Below are positions 24,600-33,151 of a stretch of 64,000 nt of DNA, piece after piece. The notes beneath the pieces were generated by a model. The model did no database searches. It worked only from the letters and a program-made list of their open reading frames with translations, and had not been told where the DNA came from. The position numbers and the translations under genes were made by a program. The DNA lies in contig NZ_CP050152.1 in the NCBI RefSeq assembly GCF_011617245.1, positions 3,958,503-4,022,502 on the forward strand, read 5' to 3'. The DNA comes from Brevibacterium atlanticum (GTDB taxonomy: Bacteria; Actinomycetota; Actinomycetes; Actinomycetales; Brevibacteriaceae). Numbering within the stretch: the first letter of the stretch is position 1; each line of letters opens with the position of its first letter.

Positions 24600-24659
24600 A
24601 TTCCCCGACCACCAGTTCCACAATGACTGGTTCCACAACGACCGGTTCCCGACGACCGG
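24600..24659. repeat. Tandem 15-bp repeats in an upstream region
   Basis: Three adjacent 15-nt units begin at 24615, 24630 and 24645 (GTTCCACAATGACTG, GTTCCACAACGACCG, GTTCCCGACGACCGG), with a weaker fourth unit at 24600. An in-frame stop shows they are not coding. They end 25 nt before the membrane protein start and may be regulatory. Confidence 0.55.
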
Positions 24660-24683
24660 CACCTCTGCGCAAAGGACACTGAC

Positions 24684-25058
24684 ATGGCCAAGACCACCAT
24701 CTGGATCGGAATCATCCTCATTCTCATCGGGGTGATCGGATGGATCGTTGCGGCCTTCGCCAGCGTGACGGCACTCATCCCCGCGTTCCTCGGCGTCGTG
24801 CTCGTCATCTGCGGTTGGATCGGCATCAAGCGCCCGAAGATCGGCGTGCACATCGCGCTCGTCGTCGCCCTGCTCGGCGTCATCGGCACGTTCTCCCGAG
24901 TCCTCCAGCTCGGCGACCTGTTCGCCGGCACCGCCGAGGTCCCCCTCGCGATCATCTCAAGCACGCTCACCTTCATCCTGCTCATCGGCTACATCGTCGC
25001 CGGCGTCCGCTCGTTCATCGCCGCACGTCGCACCCCGAAGGGCGCCGAGGCGGCCTGA
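24684..25058 (+). CDS. Four-helix small membrane protein
   Basis: A 124-residue protein with four hydrophobic helices (about residues 4-25, 28-47, 54-71, 88-110) and a basic C-terminus. It resembles the many small DUF-type membrane proteins of actinobacteria, but I cannot name its family. The ribosome site AAAGGACA is well placed. Tandem 15-bp repeats lie directly upstream. Confidence 0.7.
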   Translation: MAKTTIWIGIILILIGVIGWIVAAFASVTALIPAFLGVVLVICGWIGIKRPKIGVHIALVVALLGVIGTFSRVLQLGDLFAGTAEVPLAIISSTLTFILLIGYIVAGVRSFIAARRTPKGAEAA

Positions 25059-25131
25059 CCCACCCAGCGTGCGCCGGGGAGATCATCGCCCGGCGCACCG
25101 CGCGCGGCCACCTGGTGGCATCATGGGGTGC

Positions 25132-25554
25132 ATGAGCGAAGACAAGCGCAGCATCGAACTGACCAGGATCGCCGAGAACCACTACCGTGCCACCGCACCG
25201 AGTGGGGCGAGCGTCGAATTCGGCCGCGGTGAGGGCCTGATGAGCCCCGTCGAGCTGCTGCTCGCCGCCGTCGCCGGATGCTCGTCGATCGACGTCGACA
25301 CCGTCACCAGCCGTCACACCGAACCGACGAAGTTCGACGTTTCCGCGATCGCGGACAAGCTCGACGAGGATGGGGCCTCCCGCCTCGACAACGTCCACCT
25401 CGACTTCGATCTCGCGTTCCCCGATGACAAGGACGGGCGTCGGGCCGATTCGCAGATCGAGAAGCTCGTCGGGCTCTCCCACGACAAGTACTGCACGGTC
25501 TCACGCACCGTCGAGCACCCGACGAACGTCGACTTCAGCATCCGCCGCGACTGA
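25132..25554 (+). CDS. OsmC family protein
   Basis: A 140-residue OsmC-fold protein, the size of YhfA/Ohr-like stand-alone members. The two cysteines are in AVAGCSSIDVD and DKYCTVSR; conserved EGLMSPVELLLAAVAGC is typical of the family. Probable role: detoxification of organic hydroperoxides or related thiol chemistry. ATG at 25132 is used; 25123 is possible. It is unlinked to a redox regulator. Confidence 0.86.
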   Translation: MSEDKRSIELTRIAENHYRATAPSGASVEFGRGEGLMSPVELLLAAVAGCSSIDVDTVTSRHTEPTKFDVSAIADKLDEDGASRLDNVHLDFDLAFPDDKDGRRADSQIEKLVGLSHDKYCTVSRTVEHPTNVDFSIRRD

Positions 25555-25597
25555 GCTCGCGGCTCGGTGACGGCACCCCCTCGCCGAGGTGGTTGAA

Positions 25598-26458
25598 TCA
25601 GGTCTCAGCCAGCCTCTTCTTCTCGACCTCGATATCGAAGTCAGCGGCGGGCCACTGCGGGTCGATGTCGTGGAGGGCGTCGAGCAGCAGACGCTGCACG
25701 GCCAGGCGCGCATACCATTTCCGGTCGGCGGGGACGACGAACCAGGGAGCCGCCTCGGTGGAGGTGCGCTCGAATACGGTCTGATAGGCCTTCATGTAGT
25801 CAGGCCACAGGAGTCGTTCGTCGACGTCGCCGGGGTTGTATTTCCAGTATTTGTCAGGCCGGTCGAGGCGTTCGGCCAGGCGGTCCTTCTGCTCGTCCGG
25901 GGAGATGTCGAGCATGACCTTGACGATGCGCACTCCCGCCTCGGCGAGTTCGGCCTCGAAGTCGTTGATGGCCTCGTAGCGGCGTTCGATCTCTTCCGGT
26001 TCGGCGAGTTCGCGGACCTTCCCGATGAGCACATCCTCGTAGTGGGAGCGGTCGAAGACTCCGATCATCCCTGGCCCGGGCACGCGGGGGCGGATCCGCC
26101 AGAGGAAGTCGTGGGCGAGCTCCTCTTTGCTCGGCTTCTTGAAGGCGGCGAGTTCGACACCCTGCGGGTCGACGGCACCGACGACGTGCCGGACGATTCC
26201 TCCCTTGCCGGCGGTGTCCATCGCCTGGAGCACGAGGAGCACAGCAGGGCCGGTCTCATCATCGTGGTGAGCGGCGAAGAGGCGTTCCTGCAGGTCGTTG
26301 AGTTCGTCCGAGAGCGCGGCGAGATCCTTCTTCCCGGATTTCTTGTCCCCGTCATAACCGGGGGTGCTGCGGGTGTCGACCTCGTCGAGGCGGAATCCCT
26401 CGCCGACCCGAAGCAGCGGGGCTGGGTCGGTCGTCCAGTTGCTCTTCGGCGTGCTCAT
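25598..26458 (-). CDS. ppk2: PPK2-family polyphosphate kinase
   Basis: A 286-residue polyphosphate:nucleotide phosphotransferase. Walker A appears as LQAMDTAGKGG, the second motif as FDRSHYEDVL, and the lid region as ERRYEAINDFE; ending WFVVPADRKWYARL is typical of PPK2. These enzymes use polyphosphate to phosphorylate (d)NMP or NDP; single-domain class I or III is likely but cannot be told apart here. ATG at 26458 matches the family N-terminus. Confidence 0.92.
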   Translation of the reverse strand: MSTPKSNWTTDPAPLLRVGEGFRLDEVDTRSTPGYDGDKKSGKKDLAALSDELNDLQERLFAAHHDDETGPAVLLVLQAMDTAGKGGIVRHVVGAVDPQGVELAAFKKPSKEELAHDFLWRIRPRVPGPGMIGVFDRSHYEDVLIGKVRELAEPEEIERRYEAINDFEAELAEAGVRIVKVMLDISPDEQKDRLAERLDRPDKYWKYNPGDVDERLLWPDYMKAYQTVFERTSTEAAPWFVVPADRKWYARLAVQRLLLDALHDIDPQWPAADFDIEVEKKRLAET

Positions 26459-26525
26459 GCGTTCATCTTTGCAGGTGAGCACGACCGCGTCTATACCGTC
26501 GAATCACCGATGGACGGTCCTCTGC

Positions 26526-27440
26526 TCACCGCTGCGGCGGATATTGAGGACGCTGCGGTGGATGGTTGGGCCGCGGGGGCACAGACGGTTGAGTTCCCGG
26601 CTGCATCGGCTGCTGCCGAACATCGATCCCCGGCAGAGGACTGTCGTTGGTCAGCCCGCGGCGACGGCGGTCCTCCAAGTACTGCTGGTAGGACTCGGCG
26701 CGCTCTGCGGCACTCACCGATGGTTGAGTCCAGTCGATGACGTTGCGCAGCATCGCGAGGACCGTGAGCACCGCCAGCCCGGACAGTGCCACGGCAGCCC
26801 AGATGATCGTCGAGGGCCCGGTCGCCGGGTTCTCGAAGATGTGCATCGCCGCGAACGGGAAGATGAACATGGTGCCGAGATAGGGCACCAACAGCCACAG
26901 CGCGAATTTGAATCCTCCGATGACCATGAGCATCACGACGCTCAGACACCACGACATTCCGCCGATGGTGAAGAACAGCAGGAGCAGGATGCTGGCCGGA
27001 TCGCTGGCGAGTTCCCCGGAGACCGTGCCCGGAATCGCCTGATCGTCGAGGAAGAACGGCCATGTCATCATCACCGCAGTCACGATCATCCCACCGCAGA
27101 GCACGCCGAGGACGACGAGCGGGATCAGGCCCGTCCGCCGGAACCCTAGATCGATGCGTTTGAACTCGACGAAGAGGAACGGGAACATAAAGACGATCAT
27201 CCCCGCGCAGATCCCCGCCCAGATCGGGTCCGCTTCGACAGTGTCATCCAAGCTGCCCTTCTCCCGCAGCAGGCCCTTCGAGGCGAGCCAGACGCAGAGA
27301 GTGAAGAAGACCGCTCCGAAGAGGCAGACGCCGAGGATGCGCAGAAAGTCCCGCGCCCACGTCGGAACAGGTTCCATATCGTCGGCTTCCATCCCATCAG
27401 GTGACGGCAGCGGGTGCGGTTCAGGCCGTGGCGTACTCAT
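26526..27440 (-). CDS. Multi-pass membrane protein, function unknown
   Basis: A 304-residue protein with about seven predicted helices between residues 30 and 245 and a C-terminal tail rich in Pro, Gln and Arg (PPRPNHPPQRPQYPPQR). The first 28 residues are Pro-rich and soluble. I recognise no family. It has 67 nt between its stop and the PPK2 start and runs in the same direction, so they may be co-transcribed. Confidence 0.7.
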   Translation of the reverse strand: MSTPRPEPHPLPSPDGMEADDMEPVPTWARDFLRILGVCLFGAVFFTLCVWLASKGLLREKGSLDDTVEADPIWAGICAGMIVFMFPFLFVEFKRIDLGFRRTGLIPLVVLGVLCGGMIVTAVMMTWPFFLDDQAIPGTVSGELASDPASILLLLFFTIGGMSWCLSVVMLMVIGGFKFALWLLVPYLGTMFIFPFAAMHIFENPATGPSTIIWAAVALSGLAVLTVLAMLRNVIDWTQPSVSAAERAESYQQYLEDRRRRGLTNDSPLPGIDVRQQPMQPGTQPSVPPRPNHPPQRPQYPPQR

Positions 27441-27533
27441 GATGTCATGATGCCAGAGGACAAGGCTCCCGATCCCTCAGAACGTGTGCCGAAACCGTCA
27501 CGCCGCCGACCCGGGCCAGCGCGGCCGGCTGCC

Positions 27534-28223
27534 TCAGTCCGGCTTCCGGAACACCGACGGCAACTTCTTCACCCGTCGTCCGGTCTCTCGATACGACCAT
27601 GAGCGCATCGGCTGGGGTACCCGCCATTGCAGCTTCCACGCGAGCATGCGGAAGCCGAAGGCGGCGGCCGCGATGATGAGTGAGGTGATCCCGCCCAGCC
27701 ATCCGGCCACCTCGGCGAGGATCGTCAGCCCCGACCCGAACAGGGCGGGGATGAGGTAGAGGTCGGTGCCGCGGAAGATCGCGGGGTCCTCGCTGGCCAC
27801 GGCGTCGCGCATGAGCCCACCTCCGCATGCGGTCAGAGCTCCCATGAGCAGCGCCACTGGGAAGTTCGCTCCGGCGCCCAGAGCGACCGTCGTGCCGGTG
27901 ACGCTGAAGAGGCCGAGACCCATCGCGTCGAAGGCGACGATCCAGATCCGGGCCCGACTCATGTGCCGACCGATGATGTAGACGAGCAGCGTCGCGATGA
28001 GCGGAGGCGCGAGATAGACCGGATGGGCGAGGGCATTCGGCACACGGTCGAGGAGGACATCGCGGATCATGCCGCCGCCGATGCCGGTCATCGTGCCCAG
28101 CACCAACCCACCGGTGATGTCGAAGCTGCGTCGGGCCGCCAGCAACACACCCGAGACCGCGAAGACGAAGGTACCGGTGAGGTCGAGTGCGAGGAAGATG
28201 ACTTCCTGCAGGTTCAGTTCCAC
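27534..28223 (-). CDS. TRIC-type cation channel (UPF0126)
   Basis: A 229-residue membrane protein of the YicG/UPF0126 family, known to form trimeric intracellular cation (TRIC) channels. It shows the internal duplication of the family, with GGGMIRDVLL in the first half and GGGLMRDAVA in the second, and six to seven helices. Neighbouring genes give no clue to the physiological role. Confidence 0.9.
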   Translation of the reverse strand: MELNLQEVIFLALDLTGTFVFAVSGVLLAARRSFDITGGLVLGTMTGIGGGMIRDVLLDRVPNALAHPVYLAPPLIATLLVYIIGRHMSRARIWIVAFDAMGLGLFSVTGTTVALGAGANFPVALLMGALTACGGGLMRDAVASEDPAIFRGTDLYLIPALFGSGLTILAEVAGWLGGITSLIIAAAAFGFRMLAWKLQWRVPQPMRSWSYRETGRRVKKLPSVFRKPD

Positions 28224-28307
28224 ATCGGCTCCTGGGCTGGCTGGTCGGCTCGCCGTCCACTGTAATCGGCGAACCCCGCACTGTCAGGGTCGGGCTAGGC
28301 TGAGACG

Positions 28308-29177
28308 ATGACGCAGCCGACCATGCTCCTCGTCCACGGCGCTTTCGCCAATTCCTTCTCCTTCGCTCCGTTGCAGGCCGAGCTGGCCCTCCACGGGGTG
28401 CGCTCGGCCGCGGTCGACCTCCCTGGTCACGGGTTCGCTGCGACCTTTCCGGCCGGTTATCAGGCACCGCAGGATCTGGCTGGGTTCACCTCGGCGCCGG
28501 GGTCGATCAGGGGTGTGACCTTGGCAGACAATGTCGCCCACCTCGCCGAGGCGGCCGCCCGGGCCAAACAGCACGGACCGGTGATCGTCCTCGCCCACAG
28601 CCGCGGCGGCGCCGCCCTGACCGCACTGGCCAACGACCGCCCCGACCTCATCGACCACATGGTCTACGTGTCCGCGTGGGCACCGGTGTCACTGCCGGCC
28701 GCCGACTACAACGCCGAAGAGGAGATGGCCGCCGTCGACAGTGCCGCACTGGCCCGTGCCCTGGCGGGCGATCCCGGCGAGCTCGGACTCCTGCGCTGCA
28801 ATTTCCGCCAGGCCGACCCCGAGGTCCTCGCCGGACTCAAAGATCTCTTCTGCGCCGACGTCAGCGACGACGAATTCCGCGTCGTCATCAACTCCCTGCA
28901 GCCTGATGAGAACCTCGACGCGGGCGGAGCCGATGATCGGGCGCAGGCGGAGACATGGGGCACGATCCCACGAACGTTCGTCCGCCTCGGCGAGGATCGC
29001 AGCATTCCCGTGGGAATGCAGGACCGCCTCATCCGCGAGGGCGATGCGCTCACCCCGGACAATCCCTACCGGGTGCGCACGCTCGACTCCTCCCATCTGG
29101 GGTGGATGATCCGCCCCGCCGAGGCGGCCGTGACCTTGGCGCAGATCGTCGCCGAGGTGGCCGCGCAGTCCGACTGA
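28308..29177 (+). CDS. Alpha/beta-hydrolase
   Basis: A 289-residue alpha/beta-hydrolase. The oxyanion-hole start is LLVHGAFANS, the nucleophile Ser98 is in AHSRGG, and His263 in DSSHLGW completes the triad near the C-terminus. It resembles the salicylate-esterase-like/EstC group of small-ester hydrolases. It is divergent from the TRIC gene and not in an operon. Confidence 0.86.
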   Translation: MTQPTMLLVHGAFANSFSFAPLQAELALHGVRSAAVDLPGHGFAATFPAGYQAPQDLAGFTSAPGSIRGVTLADNVAHLAEAAARAKQHGPVIVLAHSRGGAALTALANDRPDLIDHMVYVSAWAPVSLPAADYNAEEEMAAVDSAALARALAGDPGELGLLRCNFRQADPEVLAGLKDLFCADVSDDEFRVVINSLQPDENLDAGGADDRAQAETWGTIPRTFVRLGEDRSIPVGMQDRLIREGDALTPDNPYRVRTLDSSHLGWMIRPAEAAVTLAQIVAEVAAQSD

Positions 29178-29243
29178 CACAGTCAGGTGGGCCGGATCCG
29201 TCCGGGGTCCCGCGATGGTCGGACCCGTACGGGGCCGGACGGC

Positions 29244-29747
29244 TCAGCTGAGCTGGAAGTTGTCCGGGTTCTTGTACGGTTCGATGTCGACGACCGGGGT
29301 TCCCTTGCCCATGAGCAGCTTCGAGATCGGGCAGCGGGCGTGAGCGCGGGCAGCGTACTTCTCAGCATCCTCGTCCGAGACTCCATCGATGGAGATGAAC
29401 GCGTGCGGAGCGAAGTAGAAGCCGTTGCCGGAGGGTTCCTTGTGCAGTTCGACCTCGACGCGGACGCGGGACAGGGCGTCGAGTTCGTTGACGGCGAGCA
29501 CGACCTTGAGCGTCTCACCGAGACAGGTCGACCACGCCATGGCCAGGAACTGTTCGGGGTTGTTTCCCTGGTCGACGTGCGAGGTCGGAGCCGTGTTCAG
29601 CGTCTGTCCGTCTTCGATCCGCACCTCGCCGGAGGTGCCGCCGAGGTTCTCGACCTTGGCAGTGTAGATGGGCGCGCTTGCGCTCTTCGGCTCGTCCGCG
29701 TCTTCGCTGCGAGCCTGCGGCTGGGCGTATCCGGGATTCTCAGTCAT
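29244..29747 (-). CDS. Ohr/OsmC family peroxiredoxin
   Basis: A 167-residue Ohr-type OsmC-fold protein. The features are YTAKVENLGGTSGEVRI, PEQFLAMAWSTCLGE with the first Cys, and HARCPISKLL with the second. Ohr proteins reduce organic hydroperoxides using lipoylated partners. A polar N-terminal extension of about 25 residues precedes the fold. The ATG at 29747 is chosen; upstream codons are Arg/His-rich and unlike the family. It is the third OsmC-fold gene in 12 kb and lacks a nearby OhrR. Confidence 0.88.
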   Translation of the reverse strand: MTENPGYAQPQARSEDADEPKSASAPIYTAKVENLGGTSGEVRIEDGQTLNTAPTSHVDQGNNPEQFLAMAWSTCLGETLKVVLAVNELDALSRVRVEVELHKEPSGNGFYFAPHAFISIDGVSDEDAEKYAARAHARCPISKLLMGKGTPVVDIEPYKNPDNFQLS

Positions 29748-29850
29748 TGCACCATGGTACGACGGGCACGCAACAAGTTCACTGTGCTTTCGGTGAATGG
29801 ACCGTGACCTCAGCCTGATCCGGTGCCGCCCGCCAGCACGCACCCGCGAC

Positions 29851-29877
29851 CCATCCGCGACGGGCCAGGCTCCGAAT
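29851..29877 (+). promoter_or_regulatory. SigK-like promoter of the molybdopterin oxidoreductase gene
   Basis: CCATCC (29851-29856), a 15-nt spacer and CCGAAT (29872-29877) match the mycobacterial SigK promoter pattern known to me. Transcription would start near 29884, at the ATG used for the gene. The same elements with the same spacing precede the fasciclin gene, and a sigK-rskA pair lies 2.7 kb downstream. Confidence 0.6.
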
Positions 29878-29884
29878 GACCAAT

Positions 29885-31486
29885 ATGAACCGAACTCGGA
29901 ACGGAACTCACCGTATCCACTTTCGCCTCCGCGGCGCGCTTGCCGGGCTGGCGGCGACTCTGGCGATGTTCGGCCTCGCCGATGTCCTCGCGTGCGCCTT
30001 CAGTCCGAGCGCCGCACCCCTGCTCACCCTCGGGCAGGCGATCATCCCCCTGGCTCCCCCTGCGGTCATCAAACCCGTCATCGCCCTGTTCGGCGACAAC
30101 GACAAGCTCGTCCTCGTCCTCTCCACCGGCCTCGGCGCGCTCGTCCTCGCCGGGCTCATCGGGGCGGTGGCGGCCTCCCGGCGGCGACTGGGCTTGGCGC
30201 TTCTGCTCATCGCAGGGCTCGTCCCCCTCGCCGTCATCATCCTGCGCCCCGAGGCAGGCGCCCTCGATGTCATCCCCACGCTCGTCGGTCTCGCAGTCGG
30301 CCTCGTGGTCTTCGCCCTGCTGCTGCGTCTCGGCGGGTTCGCCAGTCCCGCCGAGGCGGCTGACCGTTCCGCTACCGAGCCCGGTTCGCCGGGCACTTCA
30401 GCGACGTCGAATCCGCTCAGCCGTCGCCGCTTCTTCAGCCTGGCCGGTGCCGTCGGTGCCATCGGCGCCGCGACCATCGCGGCCGGTCAGACCGTCGCCT
30501 CTCTCGCCCAGGACGCCGGGGCCGCTGTCGCCAAACTCGTCCTGCCCACTCCCGCCAAGAAGGCCGCCGCGATTCCTGCAGCTGCGAGCACCGGCGTCAA
30601 GGGAACAGTTCCGTTCGTCACCAAGGCTGCGGACTTCTACCGCATCGACACGGTTCTCGCCCCTCCGGTCGTCGACCCCGAACAGTGGTCTCTGCGGATC
30701 CACGGAATGGTCGATGAGGAGGTGACACTGACGATGGACGAGCTCCTCGACCTGCCCCTCGAGGAGCACCACATCACGCTCACCTGCGTCTCCAACCCCG
30801 TCGGCGGTGAGCTCGTGGGCAACGCGACCTGGCTCGGCTATCCCGTACGTGAACTCCTCGCCCGCGCACGCCCGAGTGCTGACGCGGATATGGTCCTCTC
30901 GCATTCCTTCGACGGATTCACCGCGTCGACCCCGATCGAGGCGCTCACCGATGACCGCGAGTCGCTGCTCGCCGTCGGGATGAACGGGCAGCCGCTCGCT
31001 CCCGAACACGGGTTCCCGGCCCGCCTCGTCGTCCCCGGGCTCTACGGTTTCGTGTCCGCGACGAAATGGGTGACCGAACTCGAGGTCACCCGCTTCGATG
31101 AGAAGACCGCCTACTGGACCGACCGCGGGTGGGATGCGAAGGCGCCCATCCTCGTCGCCTCCCGCATCGAGGTTCCCAAACCGTTGGCCACAGTCTCCGC
31201 CGGAGACATCCGGGTCGGCGGCACCGCCTGGGCGCAGCGCTCGGGCATCGACCGCGTCGAGGTCAGACTCGACGACGGGAAGTGGACCACAGCCACCCTC
31301 GCCGAGGAGGTCTCGATCGACACGTGGCGGCAGTGGCGGGCCGATTTCGCCGAGGTGGAGCCGGGCACTCACACGCTCACCGTCCGCGCGACCGACAAGG
31401 ACGGCACCGTGCAGACGGCGAAACGCCGCGATTCGATCCCGAATTCGGCCACCGGCCACCACCACATCCAGTTCCGCGTCGAATGA
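29885..31486 (+). CDS. Membrane-anchored molybdopterin oxidoreductase (sulfite oxidase family)
   Basis: A 533-residue protein with four or five N-terminal helices (to about residue 155), a linker, a Tat-like sequence [13 protein letters not shown], and a sulfite-oxidase-type molybdenum-cofactor domain outside. The cofactor cysteine is in [12 protein letters not shown], followed by a C-terminal Mo-co dimerisation domain (TVRATDKDG). This layout is known in actinobacterial membrane oxidoreductases such as mycobacterial Rv0218. ATG at 29885 is chosen because the predicted SigK -10 element ends at 29877, which rules out 29876 and suggests a leaderless mRNA. The substrate is unknown. Confidence 0.88.
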   Translation: MNRTRNGTHRIHFRLRGALAGLAATLAMFGLADVLACAFSPSAAPLLTLGQAIIPLAPPAVIKPVIALFGDNDKLVLVLSTGLGALVLAGLIGAVAASRRRLGLALLLIAGLVPLAVIILRPEAGALDVIPTLVGLAVGLVVFALLLRLGGFASPAEAADRSATEPGSPGTSATSNPLSRRRFFSLAGAVGAIGAATIAAGQTVASLAQDAGAAVAKLVLPTPAKKAAAIPAAASTGVKGTVPFVTKAADFYRIDTVLAPPVVDPEQWSLRIHGMVDEEVTLTMDELLDLPLEEHHITLTCVSNPVGGELVGNATWLGYPVRELLARARPSADADMVLSHSFDGFTASTPIEALTDDRESLLAVGMNGQPLAPEHGFPARLVVPGLYGFVSATKWVTELEVTRFDEKTAYWTDRGWDAKAPILVASRIEVPKPLATVSAGDIRVGGTAWAQRSGIDRVEVRLDDGKWTTATLAEEVSIDTWRQWRADFAEVEPGTHTLTVRATDKDGTVQTAKRRDSIPNSATGHHHIQFRVE

Positions 31487-31597
31487 GCCACCCGGCCCCA
31501 GCCGACAGTCGCAGCCGATCACCGTGCCCACAGTGCGCGGTTCCAACACCCGGCAGCCACCTCGGCGAGGAATTTCTCAACTTTCTTCCCAACCCAC

Positions 31598-31624
31598 CCA
31601 TCCATCGGCGCACCTGCTGCGAAT
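31598..31624 (+). promoter_or_regulatory. SigK-like promoter of the fasciclin lipoprotein gene
   Basis: CCATCC (31598-31603), a 15-nt spacer and GCGAAT (31619-31624) repeat the arrangement in front of the molybdopterin gene with one substitution. It leaves a 5' leader of about 70 nt with the ribosome site AGGAGAAGAA. Confidence 0.55.
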
Positions 31625-31701
31625 ACCCAGTACACAGCGAGCAATGGAGATCACTTCACAGCTGTGCGCGAATACGCATCACTGCTAACAGGAGAAGAAC
31701 A

Positions 31702-32394
31702 ATGAAGACACTGCTTCGCACCCGCACCGCAACCATCCTCTCGGCCGGTGCCATCGGCCTCCTGGCTCTGAGCGGCTGCGGCATGGATTCCGGCTCCGGA
31801 GGGGAGGAGTCCGGATCGGATTCCGGCAGCTCCGAATCCCAGCCGGCAGGCTCGGATGAGTCCGAGATGCCCGAGGAATCCGGGGACGCGTCCATGGACG
31901 ATGCCGACCTCGTCGGCAAGGGCTGCTCGACGTACGCCGAGGAGAACCCCGACGGCGGTGGATCCGTCGAAGGAATGGCGCAGGATCCCGTCGCCACGGC
32001 TGCCTCGAACAATCCCATGCTCACGACCCTGACCAAGGCGGTCTCGGGCAAGCTCAACCCCGATGTCGACCTCGTCGACACTCTCAACGGCGACGAATTC
32101 ACCGTCATCGCCCCGGTCGACGATGCCTTCGCCGATGTGCCGAAGGACGACCTCGACGCGCTGGCCAAGGATTCGGACATGCTGACCAAGGTCCTGACCT
32201 ACCACGTCATCCCCGGTCAGCTCTCTCCCGATGAGATCGCCGGTGAGCACGAGACCGTCGAAGGCTCGAAGGTCAAGATCTCCGGCGAAGGCGAGGACAT
32301 GAAGTTCGACGATTCCGGTCTCGTCTGCGGCGGAGTGAAGACCGCGAACGCCACGGTCTACATGGTCGACGCGGTGATGATGCCCGACAAGTGA
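31702..32394 (+). CDS. Fasciclin (FAS1) domain lipoprotein, MPT83/MPT70-like
   Basis: A 230-residue surface lipoprotein. The signal peptide ends in LALSGC (lipobox), then a Ser/Glu/Gly-rich linker of about 45 residues, then one FAS1 domain with the conserved [11 protein letters not shown] and [10 protein letters not shown] blocks. FAS1 domains mediate adhesion; in mycobacteria the homologues MPT70 and MPT83 are the main SigK-regulated products. The ATG at 31702 has AGGAGAAGAAC upstream. A strong hairpin follows the stop. Confidence 0.92.
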   Translation: MKTLLRTRTATILSAGAIGLLALSGCGMDSGSGGEESGSDSGSSESQPAGSDESEMPEESGDASMDDADLVGKGCSTYAEENPDGGGSVEGMAQDPVATAASNNPMLTTLTKAVSGKLNPDVDLVDTLNGDEFTVIAPVDDAFADVPKDDLDALAKDSDMLTKVLTYHVIPGQLSPDEIAGEHETVEGSKVKISGEGEDMKFDDSGLVCGGVKTANATVYMVDAVMMPDK

Positions 32395-32427
32395 CCGATA
32401 CGGCCCTCATCACCGAGAGTCGCAACG

Positions 32428-32476
32428 CAGCGGCCGGGCGCCGATCCGCCGACCGGGGATCGGCGCCCGGCCGCTG
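32428..32476. terminator. Perfect 20-bp terminator hairpin
   Basis: Bases 32428-32447 pair perfectly with 32457-32476 around a 9-nt loop, 34 nt after the fasciclin stop. This probably separates the fasciclin transcript from sigK. Confidence 0.75.
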
Positions 32477-32575
32477 TCCGTTCGTCGAACCCGGACACGA
32501 CCAGACCACCGCCCGCCACACGCCCGATTCTCATCGACGGGAACCCTCACCGTGCTGAGATGGCATGATGGAGCG

Positions 32576-33151
32576 ATGACCTCCGAGAGCGCGACGACGG
32601 CCCCCGCGGACCCCAGCGGCGACCTGCTGGTCCGCATCGCCCGAGGTGACCGGGACGCGTTCGAACAGCTGTTCACCGATCAGTCCCGAATCCTCATGGC
32701 CGTGATCCTCCGGATCGTCAGGAGCCGATCCCTCGCCGAGGAGGTCCTCCAGGACTGCTTCACCGAGGTGTGGACGCGGTGCTCAGGTTTCGACCCCGAG
32801 CGCGGATCCGGCCGAGCCTGGCTGGTCACGCTGTGCAGGAGACGCGCCATCGACTGTGTGCGCAGCGTCCAGTCCCAGCAGGACCGCGACTTCGCCGATG
32901 GGATGAAGACCACCGCCGAGGCAGGTGAGCAGGTCGAGCAGACGGTGATCGACCGGGCGGAGTCGGATCGGACGGTCTCGGCTCTGAAGATCCTCCCCGA
33001 TGAGCAGGCCACACCGATCGTCATGGCCTTCTACCAAGGCCTGACCCACGCACAGATCTCCGAGAACCTCGAGGTGCCGCTGGGTACCATCAAGTCACGG
33101 ATCAGAGACGGAATGAAGAAGCTGCGAGATGAGTTGGAGGCGGGACGATGA
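32576..33151 (+). CDS. sigK: ECF sigma factor SigK
   Basis: A 191-residue ECF sigma factor. Region 2 is FEQLFTDQSRILMAVILRI through AEEVLQDCFTEVWTR, and region 4 is GLTHAQISENLEVPLGTIKSRI. Assignment to the SigK group rests on this sequence style, the coupled RskA-like anti-sigma gene (4-nt overlap), and two SigK-like promoters in front of neighbouring genes whose mycobacterial counterparts are SigK targets. No such promoter is evident before sigK itself. ATG at 32576 is chosen as the start closest to the family N-terminus. Confidence 0.88.
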   Translation: MTSESATTAPADPSGDLLVRIARGDRDAFEQLFTDQSRILMAVILRIVRSRSLAEEVLQDCFTEVWTRCSGFDPERGSGRAWLVTLCRRRAIDCVRSVQSQQDRDFADGMKTTAEAGEQVEQTVIDRAESDRTVSALKILPDEQATPIVMAFYQGLTHAQISENLEVPLGTIKSRIRDGMKKLRDELEAGR

